The translations under genes were made by a program, and so were the position numbers. Shown piece by piece: positions 42,238 through 50,509 of a stretch of DNA of 64,000 nt. The notes beneath the pieces were generated by a model. It was not told where the DNA came from. It saw only the letters and a list, made by a program, of their open reading frames with translations, and searched no databases. Within the stretch, counting starts at the first letter, position 1. The number at the start of each line of letters is the position of its first letter. Origin of the DNA: an uncultured Prevotella sp. (lineage in GTDB: Bacteria > Bacteroidota > Bacteroidia > Bacteroidales > Bacteroidaceae); NCBI GenBank assembly GCA_905234265.1, contig CAJOHJ010000001.1, forward strand, positions 62,001 to 126,000, given 5' to 3'.

Positions 42238-44634
42238 TTAGAATTTCAGCGTCACGCTGCCCATCATGGTAAATCCAGCCATGGGAGTGAAGCCAATCTG
42301 GTAGTAACGGTTGTCGTTGTCGTGGCCGCCGCTTTCATAGATTGCCGAATACACCAATCCGCCGGTGGCATAGTGGCGGTTGAAGATGTTGTTGAAGTTC
42401 AGACCGAAGATAGCTTCCTTCACAGGCGTGCCTTTCGGGCGTGCAGTGTAGCTGAGCGACAGGTTGCTGATCTGATATTCAGGCAGAGAGCGGTCGTTGC
42501 ACTCGGTGTTGTCGAGATACTGACGGCCGACGTAGCCAGTATGCCATGTGACCTGCAGACCCTTGTAGTGGGCGTTGAGGAACAGGTTGCTGATGAGTCC
42601 TGGCGAGAAGGCCAGCGTGGAAGAGCTGTAGTGGATGGTCTGAGAGCCGTTGTCCCAGTCTTCCACCACTTCGTCGAAGTCGCGGATGCGGTTGCGGCTC
42701 AGCGCCATGTTGTAGTCTACAGAGAGCCACGGCGTGACGTCGATGCCTGCCTGCAGCTCCAGGCCGAGACGGTAGGAGTCGTCGATGTTGGTGGTGAGGT
42801 TCTCGCCGATGTCGCTGACCATACCTGTCTGCACGAACTGGTCCTTGTAGTCCATGTAGTAGGCGTTGACGCCAAGGCGCACGCCGTCGTTGTTGTATGT
42901 GTATCCCAGCTCGTAGTCCGTCAGCTGCTCAGCGCGTGGGGCAGGGTAGGAGCCGTTGTCGGTGAAGTTGTTGCGCTCCGGCTCGCGGTGGCTCTGGGCA
43001 ACGGAGGCGTAGGCATGGTGGGCGCCGGAGTGCCACGACAGACCGGCCTTCGGATTGATGAAATCGTACTGCTGCTTGATGTTCAGCGGCTGGTTGTAGT
43101 AGCCGGAGGCATCGTCGTAGAACTTGTCGTTGATGCCGTCGGTGCGATAGTTGACCGAGCGGAACTGAACGTCGCCGAAGACATCCCACTGGTCGGTCAG
43201 ACGGTAGGCAGCCTTCACGTAGTAGCTGTAGTCGGTCTTGCGGGCGTCGGAGTCGTAGTACTTATGCTCGCCGCCGCCAAGATATTTCTGGCGCACGATG
43301 TCGTTGCTGGTGTAGGTGAGGTAGCCGAAGTGGTTGCCGCGGAACTGCTGGATGTTGATGCCGCCGACAACGTCCCACTGTTCGTCCTTGTAGTTGGCAC
43401 TCCACACGAGGCCGTAGGTGTTCTGCGAGAGGCCCTTCTTGCGCACGAAGTCGGCATGCTTGATGTTGCTGCCGTCGGTGTTGGTGGCTGTCAGGCCATA
43501 CTTCGACAACTTGTTCTGCGGGCGGAACTCACGGTAGTAGCCGTAGCCGTAGGTGTAGTGCAGCGTAGCCGTTGTCGACCAGTTGTCGTTGATGGTCCAG
43601 GCGGCGGAAAGCAGGTTGTGGTTCTGCCAGAAGTTGTCGGTAGTCTTGTCCCACAGCGAGCCGTCAGCCATCTTGTAGCGCTCAGTGATGTAATTGCCGT
43701 TCTGGTCGACGGCAAAGTCGCCATTGGCATCGTAGGTCAGCTGCTCGTAGAGCGAATTGAACTTGCCCAGTCCGCGGTCGTACATGTCCTTGTACTCGCG
43801 GATGCCGGTCGTTGTGCCGTAGGTGCCGTCCATGAGGCTCAGGTCGTTGTCGCCGGCGGTGACGCCGTTCCAGGCCTGGCCGGTCTTCTCGAAGTTGCCG
43901 ATGTTCTTGTAGCGCAGTGAGAAATTGTCGTTCATCCAGGTGATGCCTCCGTAGTAGCTGCCGCTGCGACCGCTGGTGCCGTGGATGTAGCCGTCGGTCT
44001 GTGTCTCATGGTAGGCACCGTCGATGATCAGGTGGTTCCACAGCAGGCCCGTGGAGAAGTTGCCGCCGATGTTCTGCGTGTTGTAGGAGCCGTAGCTGGC
44101 GGAAATCTCTGCCGAAGGCGTCAGCAGCGGGGTGGCCGACGAGAGGGCTACCGTGCCGCCGAAGGCACCGTCGCCATTGGTAGACGTGCCGACGCCGCGC
44201 TGTATCTGCACACTTCCGAGCAGCGAGCCGTAGGAGTTCATGTTAGCCCAGAAGACGCACTGGTCTTCAGGCGAGTTCAGGGGGACGCCGTCGAGGGTGA
44301 CGTTGATGCGTGAGTCGCCGGCACCGCGTATTCTCAGATACGTAGTACCAGTGCCAAGTCCGTTGTCGCTCCAGGCTACGACGCCGGGAGTGTGGGCAAA
44401 GAGGAAGGGAAGCTCGCGGCCGGTCTTGGAGAATTCCGACAGCTCGCGCTTCTTGATGTTGCTCACGGCATAGGGAGCATTCTTCTGCGCACGGACGCCC
44501 TTGACAACGACTTCCTGCAGGCGCTCTACCTGCGTGGAGTCATAGAGGGCGGCCTTCTTCTGTGCTGTGGCGGTAAGCACAGCGGTTGCCTGCATGGTCA
44601 TTGCGACGACTGCAAGCAGGAGGGTCTTTTTCAT
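42238..44634 (-). CDS. TonB-dependent receptor, probable thiamine outer-membrane transporter
   Basis: 798 residues. A signal peptide (about 1-25) is followed directly by the TonB box region and plug (LQEVVVKGVRAQKNAP; YLRIRGAGDSRINVTLDGVPLN; VQIQRGVGTSTNGDGAFGGTV), without the carboxypeptidase-like N-terminal domain of SusC. The barrel ends in the aromatic residue expected of outer-membrane proteins (MMGSVTLKF). The TPP riboswitch in its leader and pnuT ten bases downstream identify it as the thiamine receptor (OMPthi type) rather than an iron or sugar receptor. Confidence 0.93.
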   Translation of the reverse strand: MKKTLLLAVVAMTMQATAVLTATAQKKAALYDSTQVERLQEVVVKGVRAQKNAPYAVSNIKKRELSEFSKTGRELPFLFAHTPGVVAWSDNGLGTGTTYLRIRGAGDSRINVTLDGVPLNSPEDQCVFWANMNSYGSLLGSVQIQRGVGTSTNGDGAFGGTVALSSATPLLTPSAEISASYGSYNTQNIGGNFSTGLLWNHLIIDGAYHETQTDGYIHGTSGRSGSYYGGITWMNDNFSLRYKNIGNFEKTGQAWNGVTAGDNDLSLMDGTYGTTTGIREYKDMYDRGLGKFNSLYEQLTYDANGDFAVDQNGNYITERYKMADGSLWDKTTDNFWQNHNLLSAAWTINDNWSTTATLHYTYGYGYYREFRPQNKLSKYGLTATNTDGSNIKHADFVRKKGLSQNTYGLVWSANYKDEQWDVVGGINIQQFRGNHFGYLTYTSNDIVRQKYLGGGEHKYYDSDARKTDYSYYVKAAYRLTDQWDVFGDVQFRSVNYRTDGINDKFYDDASGYYNQPLNIKQQYDFINPKAGLSWHSGAHHAYASVAQSHREPERNNFTDNGSYPAPRAEQLTDYELGYTYNNDGVRLGVNAYYMDYKDQFVQTGMVSDIGENLTTNIDDSYRLGLELQAGIDVTPWLSVDYNMALSRNRIRDFDEVVEDWDNGSQTIHYSSSTLAFSPGLISNLFLNAHYKGLQVTWHTGYVGRQYLDNTECNDRSLPEYQISNLSLSYTARPKGTPVKEAIFGLNFNNIFNRHYATGGLVYSAIYESGGHDNDNRYYQIGFTPMAGFTMMGSVTLKF

Positions 44635-44696
44635 AGTTCCTTATTGTTTTAAATTAAAAAATAAGGGGGAGAAAAGCGTGTTTCTTGATTTGTACT

Positions 44697-44776
44697 CTAT
44701 CATCCCTACGACGGCATTGTCCGTGTCAGGTTTGGAGGGTATCATCTCAGCCACCGATGGGTAGCACCCCTTGATA
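44697..44776 (-). promoter_or_regulatory. TPP riboswitch (THI element)
   Basis: On the minus strand the conserved pieces appear in order: GGGGTGC, GGCTGAGATGATACCC, AACCTGA, CGGACAATGCCG and TCGTAGGGA. AUCA and UGAU at the ends can pair as P1. It lies ~60 bases before the TonB receptor start, downstream of a promoter. In Bacteroidota such elements repress thiamine uptake and synthesis genes when TPP is high. Confidence 0.93.
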
Positions 44777-44787
44777 AAATTCGGCTG

Positions 44788-44795
44788 CAAAGGTA
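44788..44795 (-). promoter_or_regulatory. Promoter of the thiamine uptake operon (-7 box TACCTTTG)
   Basis: TACCTTTG on the minus strand, ~12 bases upstream of the riboswitch, so the whole aptamer is transcribed. Confidence 0.7.
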
Positions 44796-44848
44796 GTTAA
44801 AAAAGTGCTATGCAGTGTCTTTGAAATGTTAATAATGCAAAAAAAGAA

Positions 44849-44882
44849 CAGGTGTGCCAGATTTCGTGTTCCGGCACACCTG
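44849..44882 (-). terminator. Rho-independent terminator of the SusCD operon
   Basis: CAGGTGTGCC (44849-44858) and GGCACACCTG (44873-44882) form a perfect 10-pair stem with a 14-base loop. On the minus strand TTC plus a run of T follows. It lies ~22 bases past the BACON lipoprotein stop. Confidence 0.88.
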
Positions 44883-44903
44883 CAATTTATGCTTTTAGAG
44901 CTG

Positions 44904-46322
44904 TTATTTGCCCAGAGTGAATTTCTTGGCCGTCAGGCGCGGAGAGGTTGAAGCGCCTGCCGAAGCCTTTTCTATCTGCGGATAGTGCATCGTGAGCAGG
45001 TCGGCAACAAATGCAGACTTAGCGTAGTTCTTGGAATTCATGGCTATGATGTGCCATGTGATTACGTTGCCTAAGAGATCGCCGCCTAAGTAGAGGTCGC
45101 CGCCAAAGGCTCCCAAGATTCCCACTGTGCCGTCAGAGTAAGTACCCATTTCTAATTCTGTGTAGGCTGTGGTACCTGTCAGCGCGCCAAAGAAGTAGTC
45201 GGGATAGCGTGTGAGGAAGTCGACGCCGGCATTGTCGAAGCCGAGGTAGCAGTAGTATGGCGTGTAGTCGCCAACGTATTGTTCGTCGGCAATCTCGATG
45301 GCAACAGGAAGCTTCTTGCCGTTGGGATAGCTGACGGGTATCGTGAACTGCAGCTGGCCCATGATGTCAAGCACGAGTGCATCGGCAGTCAGCGTGGCAT
45401 TGAGGGAACTCCAGTCGGGCGTGCTTGCCGACTTGCTGAAGTAGAATGTATAGCTGCCGAGGATGTCGGTGTCGAAATCGTACTGCGTGACCTGCAGTGT
45501 GTCGGCTACATTGCCTGATGCAACACGGACATAGCCCAGACGCGGAGCACCGGTGGTGTTGGCCGTGGCACGCAGGTAGATAAGATTGCCGTCACGGGAG
45601 AGCGTGGCCGTCAGCCAGTCGTTGAGGCTTTCTATTTCCACGGGCTTTGAGTGGCTGATTTCTATCGTGTCGCGGGCAGCGGCATTGGTGGCAAAGCAGG
45701 GATTTTCTGTGAGCGTCTCCAAGACCAGCGGGTCCTGGCTGATTACCAGTGTGTCGCGTATGCCGGCAGTCTCGATGGCAACGCTGCCCTGGCGCGCTGT
45801 GCGGTCGTCGTTGGAGGCTACGCTGACGATTACCTGCTGGTTGTCGGCGTCGTATGTAGCAGTGAGCCAGTCGCTGTTGAGGCTTTCTACGCTTACGCCG
45901 TAGCTGTTGTTGACGTCGATGGTCAGCGTTCCGGCATTGTCGGAGCAGCTGTATTCCAGTCCCTCAGGCAGCCCGTAGATAAAGCCTTTCTGCGTGGCAG
46001 TAACCTCTGCCTTGGCGCCGCCGGCCTCAAGGACTATTGTTGCCGAGCGGCCGCTGAGCGTGTTGTTGCGCAGGGCTGTGACGGTAACGACATTGCCGTT
46101 GACTGCCGTCGAAGCCCACGACGTGCCGGTCTTTACAGTAGCCGTCAGAGGGCTGCTGGTGTTGACGGTGATAGTGCCTGTTCCGCCGTCGGACTCGAAC
46201 GTGATGTCGGCCGTGTTGATGGAAAGAGGCGCGGTCGGCGTGAAGGTGGCGTCGTCGCTGCTGCAAGCGGTCAGCGACACCAGCCCTGCCAATAATGTTA
46301 AGCTAAACAGTATGTGTTTCAT
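44904..46322 (-). CDS. Lipoprotein with BACON domains
   Basis: 472 residues. The lipobox is SLTACSS with the acylated Cys at about residue 20. Three BACON-type beta-sandwich domains follow (about 30-115, 120-205, 210-290), recognisable by the SWASTAVNGNVVTVTA and DWLTATLSRDGNLIYLRAT patterns. The last ~170 residues are a different beta-rich domain (LGSYTFYFSKSASTPDW ... LEMGTYSDGTVGILGAFGG). BACON domains are thought to bind mucin or carbohydrate. It is the final gene of the SusCD operon and is probably on the cell surface. Confidence 0.87.
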   Translation of the reverse strand: MKHILFSLTLLAGLVSLTACSSDDATFTPTAPLSINTADITFESDGGTGTITVNTSSPLTATVKTGTSWASTAVNGNVVTVTALRNNTLSGRSATIVLEAGGAKAEVTATQKGFIYGLPEGLEYSCSDNAGTLTIDVNNSYGVSVESLNSDWLTATYDADNQQVIVSVASNDDRTARQGSVAIETAGIRDTLVISQDPLVLETLTENPCFATNAAARDTIEISHSKPVEIESLNDWLTATLSRDGNLIYLRATANTTGAPRLGYVRVASGNVADTLQVTQYDFDTDILGSYTFYFSKSASTPDWSSLNATLTADALVLDIMGQLQFTIPVSYPNGKKLPVAIEIADEQYVGDYTPYYCYLGFDNAGVDFLTRYPDYFFGALTGTTAYTELEMGTYSDGTVGILGAFGGDLYLGGDLLGNVITWHIIAMNSKNYAKSAFVADLLTMHYPQIEKASAGASTSPRLTAKKFTLGK

Positions 46323-46343
46323 AACTTGACGTGTTTCAGTGGG

Positions 46344-47669
46344 TTAGTTGTTCAGTGGGTCGTAGATGTCGTTCTTGTGCAGGACGATGGTGTTGCCGCG
46401 GGTGGTGCGGTCGGTAAGCGTGACGGTCTCGGGGAAGCGGTCGTTATCCACGGTAATCAGGAACGTGCGCTCCACAGAGTTGCCCTGGTCGTCGCAGCCG
46501 AAGGGTGCCAGAAGCGCGGGCATGATGCCTACATTGCTGAACAGGGCATAGCCTGTGTTATCGTCTAAATTAGAATTGTGTGACATTTTGATCTTGTCGG
46601 TTCCTATCAGCTCGTAGTCGAAGCCGTTGAAGCCAAGAAAGTCTTCGTCGGTAATAAGATATACTGCGCCGAAGCTTCCGTCGAAATTGCCGAAGTCGAA
46701 GATGCTTAATATTCCGGGATAATACTGCTGGAACCAAGGTAGCAGCCTGTCGGCAAAATATTGCCAGTAATCCTGTCCGAAGGCTCCGAGATTACTAAAC
46801 GACGTTGACCATAAGCCTTCGGCGAACATCTTGTTGACGGATTCTGTGTAACCTTTGAAAAGAATGTCTTCAGCACCAGTGGCAGGGAATGTGTCAGGGT
46901 TGCCTGTATATGCCAGGCCCTTGATTTCGCGGCCAAGCACGGTCACTGGCTCGTAGAAGTTGATGCCTGCAAGTGTGCTGATGCCAGAAGCCTCAACGGT
47001 CTTCTCCTCGCCGTTTTCTTTATATGTGAAAGAAAATGTCCTGCCCTTGTCGTAGGATACATTGACGGTGTCTTCACCAACGACTGCAACATATTTGGGC
47101 CACTTGATTTCGAATGCTATATTATTTATGGAGTCAAGATATTCTTCGCCGGAAGTGGTCAGTCGCGTCATGTACATCATGTTGCCTGAACGGCCGCCCT
47201 TCAGCGTGATGGTGTTCTCGTCGTCGCTGATGTTCATGATGATGAAGATGAAGTCGCCGTCGTAGGCTTCGTAGCCGCCAGCACCGGAACTGCCGGTGGG
47301 CGTGGAGAAATGGTGCATCAGAGAATTATATGTGTCGAACGAAATCACCGGGCCGTTTTCGTTGTTCACCGTGTAGAGCGAGACGACGGAATCGGCAGGA
47401 GTGTCGGCAATCTCTGAACGGACGACAACCTTGCCGTCGGCAAACTTCAGTGTATATACGTATCCTCCGTAGCTCTGTTCGCGGTCGGGATAGTACTGTA
47501 GCAGCCAGCCTTCACTGCTGCTGGTGAGTACGCGCTCAGCATTGGCAATGTATTTCTTACTGCGCTCAGAGGCTGACTCTGAGAAAGTGTCTTCCTGATC
47601 CTTAAGGCATGATGCCAGCAGAAGTGGCATCGACAGCAACATCAGCAATATAATATGTTTCTTTGTCAT
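46344..47669 (-). CDS. DUF4302-type surface lipoprotein
   Basis: 441 residues from the Met at 47669 (MTKKHIILLMLLSMPLLLASC, lipobox LASC). A longer frame from 47720 starts inside a tandem repeat. The sequence (ERVLTSSSEGWLLQYYPDRE; GGYVYTLKFADGKVVVRSEI; FSTPTGSSGAGGYEAYDGDFIFIIMN) matches my memory of the DUF4302 lipoproteins found next to SusCD pairs with a zinc metallohydrolase. It is probably an auxiliary surface-binding or scaffold protein. Function is not established. It is followed 21 bases later by the BACON lipoprotein. Confidence 0.83.
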   Translation of the reverse strand: MTKKHIILLMLLSMPLLLASCLKDQEDTFSESASERSKKYIANAERVLTSSSEGWLLQYYPDREQSYGGYVYTLKFADGKVVVRSEIADTPADSVVSLYTVNNENGPVISFDTYNSLMHHFSTPTGSSGAGGYEAYDGDFIFIIMNISDDENTITLKGGRSGNMMYMTRLTTSGEEYLDSINNIAFEIKWPKYVAVVGEDTVNVSYDKGRTFSFTYKENGEEKTVEASGISTLAGINFYEPVTVLGREIKGLAYTGNPDTFPATGAEDILFKGYTESVNKMFAEGLWSTSFSNLGAFGQDYWQYFADRLLPWFQQYYPGILSIFDFGNFDGSFGAVYLITDEDFLGFNGFDYELIGTDKIKMSHNSNLDDNTGYALFSNVGIMPALLAPFGCDDQGNSVERTFLITVDNDRFPETVTLTDRTTRGNTIVLHKNDIYDPLNN

Positions 47670-47676
47670 AATGGTA

Positions 47677-47717
47677 TTCTTGTTTTCTCGTTTTCTTGTC
47701 TTCTTGTTTTCTCGTTT
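47677..47717. repeat. Tandem GAGAAAACAAGAA-type repeat before the DUF4302 gene
   Basis: On the minus strand, units of the form ACGAGAAAACAAGAA and AGACAAGAAA follow each other between the metallohydrolase stop and the DUF4302 start. The repeat is open in frame, which lengthens the apparent gene. Confidence 0.75.
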
Positions 47718-47736
47718 CAACTTGTTCGCAAGAAGA

Positions 47737-48684
47737 TTACAAGCTCAAATCTGTGAGGTCAACCTTGCCGGCAACGACGTTGGCCTGACGGCGCAGTATG
47801 CAGTCGCGCAGCTGGTCGATGTCTATTTGCCAAGTGTCCCACATATAGTTGCGGACGATGTCAAGCTTCTGCTCTATCAGCACACGGCCGGTCTGCGACT
47901 GATTGGGATCTTCGCTGTAGGTGGTGTCGGCAGCCTGCATCTGGGCTTCCCACCAGTCTGCGGTGTGGGTGACGTATTCGGACACCATTTCGGCAAAGTC
48001 CTCACGGTGGTCAGTCTGGGCATAGGCGGTGATGAAACCGCGGCTCAGATAGACTGATACGTAAGGCTCAGAGAACTGGCTGTCGCTGACGTACCCCGAA
48101 CCGGTAATCTGCTGGAAAGACGTCGGATAGTCGCGAGTTTGGTTGAGAATGTGTGTAAACTCGTGGTGAATGGTCTTGATGTAGTAGAAGTTCAGTCCTT
48201 CAGCTTCGTCCATGGTCCTGTCGTAGGTGCCATCCATGACATCCGAGAGGTGATTGATGCCTGAAAGCAGAATTTTCTTGCCGCCCTCAGCGGTTCCAAG
48301 TATGAAAGAGCCGTTGTTGCGGAACTCCCAGGTGCCGATGAGATAGAACATCTTGGGGAAGTTAGCACGGGTAAAGTCAACGCCTGCAACCTCGTTGTAT
48401 GTCTCTACGCAAAGGTATTTTAGCAGGTGTGCCATGACGATAGCGTCTTCAAGCTTTGAGGGAATGGTGTAATAGTTGTAGTCGCTCTCTATTTCCTCGT
48501 AGCGATACTTGAAGCTGATGTTGTAGGGGTTGATGAAGTTTGCCTCTAACCACTTGTCGAAGTCGTTCTGCGTGTAACTGTCGACGGTGATGATGCTCTG
48601 CTCCTTGATTTCGTCGCTGTCGCACGATGTCAGTGCGCACAGGACGGCAACTACTGGAAGTATGTATTTCAGAATGTTGTTCAT
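47737..48684 (-). CDS. SusCD-associated zinc metallohydrolase lipoprotein
   Basis: 315 residues from the Met at 48684 (MNNILKYILPVVAVLCALTSC, lipobox LTSC); a longer frame from 48753 adds 23 residues without a signal. The zinc site is HHEFTHILNQ (HExxH), and the downstream HREDFAEMVSEYVTH gives a possible third ligand Glu. This fits the group of substrate-import-associated zinc metallohydrolase lipoproteins coupled to TonB receptors (TIGR04549 by memory). It suggests that the operon imports peptides or glycopeptides rather than plain glycans. The gene lies between susD-like and DUF4302 genes. Confidence 0.87.
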   Translation of the reverse strand: MNNILKYILPVVAVLCALTSCDSDEIKEQSIITVDSYTQNDFDKWLEANFINPYNISFKYRYEEIESDYNYYTIPSKLEDAIVMAHLLKYLCVETYNEVAGVDFTRANFPKMFYLIGTWEFRNNGSFILGTAEGGKKILLSGINHLSDVMDGTYDRTMDEAEGLNFYYIKTIHHEFTHILNQTRDYPTSFQQITGSGYVSDSQFSEPYVSVYLSRGFITAYAQTDHREDFAEMVSEYVTHTADWWEAQMQAADTTYSEDPNQSQTGRVLIEQKLDIVRNYMWDTWQIDIDQLRDCILRRQANVVAGKVDLTDLSL

Positions 48685-48781
48685 CGTTTTCTTTTTATTT
48701 ATGTGTTTTGTGTGGTGTCGTCCGCTCTCCGCTGCTCCTGTGCCTGCAGGCATGGGGAGAGGGAAAGGGGCGGATGTCTGT

Positions 48782-50473
48782 TTACTTCAGGTAATTGGAA
48801 GGAAGCATGCTTGCATTGTTGTCAGTAGCGACGCCGCGGGCATTGGGCTGATAGCCGGCCTCACGGACACGCTGTGGAATCTGAACGGCACGTCGTGGGT
48901 CGTCAATCTCAAGCCAGTCGATGGCTTCTGACGGATTGCCTGCGCTGTCTAATACGCGACGTGGGATAACGATGCCCCAGCGCTTAATATCGAACCATCG
49001 CTTGCCTTCGTGCAGCGTGTCAATGCGGCGCATGCCAAGGACGCACTGGATAAGGCTTTCCTGGACGGAGCCTTCGGCATCGATGGTAAACTTCGGATTG
49101 AGGTGCTTCTTGAGAGTGGAGTAGATGCCGCGTGAACTTACAAGTTGCTCAGTGCCGTTAACGTCCTCGTATACGTCATAGGAGTAGTTGATGGAATTCA
49201 TGTAGTCCTTGATGTAGTCGGCAGTAAGCGTCATTCCGCTACGGCTTGCCGTACGGCTTGCATTTTGCATCCAGAGCGTAAGGTCGGCTGCAGCCTTGTC
49301 GAATTCGCGCGTCATGGTGTATGCTTCGGCGCGGTTGAGCAGGACTTCATCGCCTGTAAAGGCATTGTAGACAGAGTGGCGGTAGCCGATGCCGGCCACA
49401 GGGTCGGTATACTCAAAGACGGAACGGCCGAAAGGCATGTGCCAGTAGAGCCATGTGTTGATGTTTGTGCCTTCGTAGCGGCCTACCTCGTAGAAATATG
49501 AAGTGTAGTCGCCGTTCCAAAGTCCTGCAACTCCGTTAAGCGTCTCATGCTCGCCGATGTATCGGTTGTGTGTGTAACGCTTGCCGTCATAGTAGTTGCC
49601 GAAGTACCAGCCTACAGAACCATAGGTAGTAAGGAGCATGATGTTGCAGTTCAGTGAAGCGTCGATGTAGTGCAATGTGTACGCATCCTCACTGCGTGTG
49701 ATGGTGGACATGTATTCGTAATCGCGCAGCATTGTCTTTGGATTGCTGCCCAGTATGCGGTTAGCAAAGTCGATAACCTTGTCGTACTTCTCGTAATAGA
49801 GATAGAAGCGTGTTGCAAAGGCGTAGGCAGCATTCTTGTTGAAATGATACTTTGGCACAGTGTGGTAGCTGTCGCCTACATCTGGCAGTGCAGCTTCGAG
49901 GTCGGCGGCGATATGCTTGTAGTTTTCGTGGACGGTCTCGCGCTGGTACTGTGGGTTCAGTTCTGTCTCAGTGGAAGTGATGTATGAGACGCCAATAGCC
50001 TCTGGATTGTTGGAGTCATAGTGCTGTGCGAAGATGTTTACCAGCAGGAAATGTGCGTATGCCCGGCACAGTAAAGCCTCTGCCTTGGCTTCTTTCAGCG
50101 CTGTTGTCGTTGCTCCGCCCATCTGCTCAATGCCTTCCAGTGCCAGGTTGGCGGTTTCTACGCACTGGTAGCAGCTCTCCCAAAAATCTTCAGGAGCCTC
50201 GTCGCTGGATTCGGTGACGTCTTTCCAGTGCCATATCTCGTCAAGGATACGTTCGGTGTTGGGATTTGATTCTCCCATGTCGTCCATGTTGTCCGACGAG
50301 AACTCTGTGAGCGTGATGTGATTCTTGACGGGATATGCCGACACCAGAAGTCGCTCAATCTTCTCCTCGGTGTTTGCCTCTGTGCGATTGTCGGGCAGTG
50401 TGTCAAGGAAGTCGTCGCACGATGCCAGACCCATGCTCAAGGCTATCAGGGAAAGTCCTATATATTTATTCAT
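48782..50473 (-). CDS. SusD/RagB-family nutrient-binding lipoprotein
   Basis: 563 residues. The lipobox is LASCDDFLDTLPD, the usual SusD start with an acylated Cys at residue 19. The helical TPR-like scaffold is visible (CYQCVETANLALEGIEQ; ALKEAKAEALLCRAYAHFLLVNIFAQHY), as is the C-terminal RRIDTLHEGKRWFDIKRWG block. SusD forms the lid on the SusC transporter and captures substrate. It starts 36 bases after the SusC stop. Confidence 0.96.
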   Translation of the reverse strand: MNKYIGLSLIALSMGLASCDDFLDTLPDNRTEANTEEKIERLLVSAYPVKNHITLTEFSSDNMDDMGESNPNTERILDEIWHWKDVTESSDEAPEDFWESCYQCVETANLALEGIEQMGGATTTALKEAKAEALLCRAYAHFLLVNIFAQHYDSNNPEAIGVSYITSTETELNPQYQRETVHENYKHIAADLEAALPDVGDSYHTVPKYHFNKNAAYAFATRFYLYYEKYDKVIDFANRILGSNPKTMLRDYEYMSTITRSEDAYTLHYIDASLNCNIMLLTTYGSVGWYFGNYYDGKRYTHNRYIGEHETLNGVAGLWNGDYTSYFYEVGRYEGTNINTWLYWHMPFGRSVFEYTDPVAGIGYRHSVYNAFTGDEVLLNRAEAYTMTREFDKAAADLTLWMQNASRTASRSGMTLTADYIKDYMNSINYSYDVYEDVNGTEQLVSSRGIYSTLKKHLNPKFTIDAEGSVQESLIQCVLGMRRIDTLHEGKRWFDIKRWGIVIPRRVLDSAGNPSEAIDWLEIDDPRRAVQIPQRVREAGYQPNARGVATDNNASMLPSNYLK

Positions 50474-50509
50474 AGTCGTTATTTACGTTTTTACCTTATT
50501 ACTTTTACA

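Noticed and set aside
42322..43920. Long plus-strand open frame (532 codons)
   Set aside because: Antisense to the TonB receptor; codon bias of GC-rich coding DNA keeps the opposite frame open. The receptor motifs are unmistakable.
48690..48775. Possible hairpin between the SusD and metallohydrolase genes
   Set aside because: Complementary pieces are short and interrupted; not enough to call a regulatory element.
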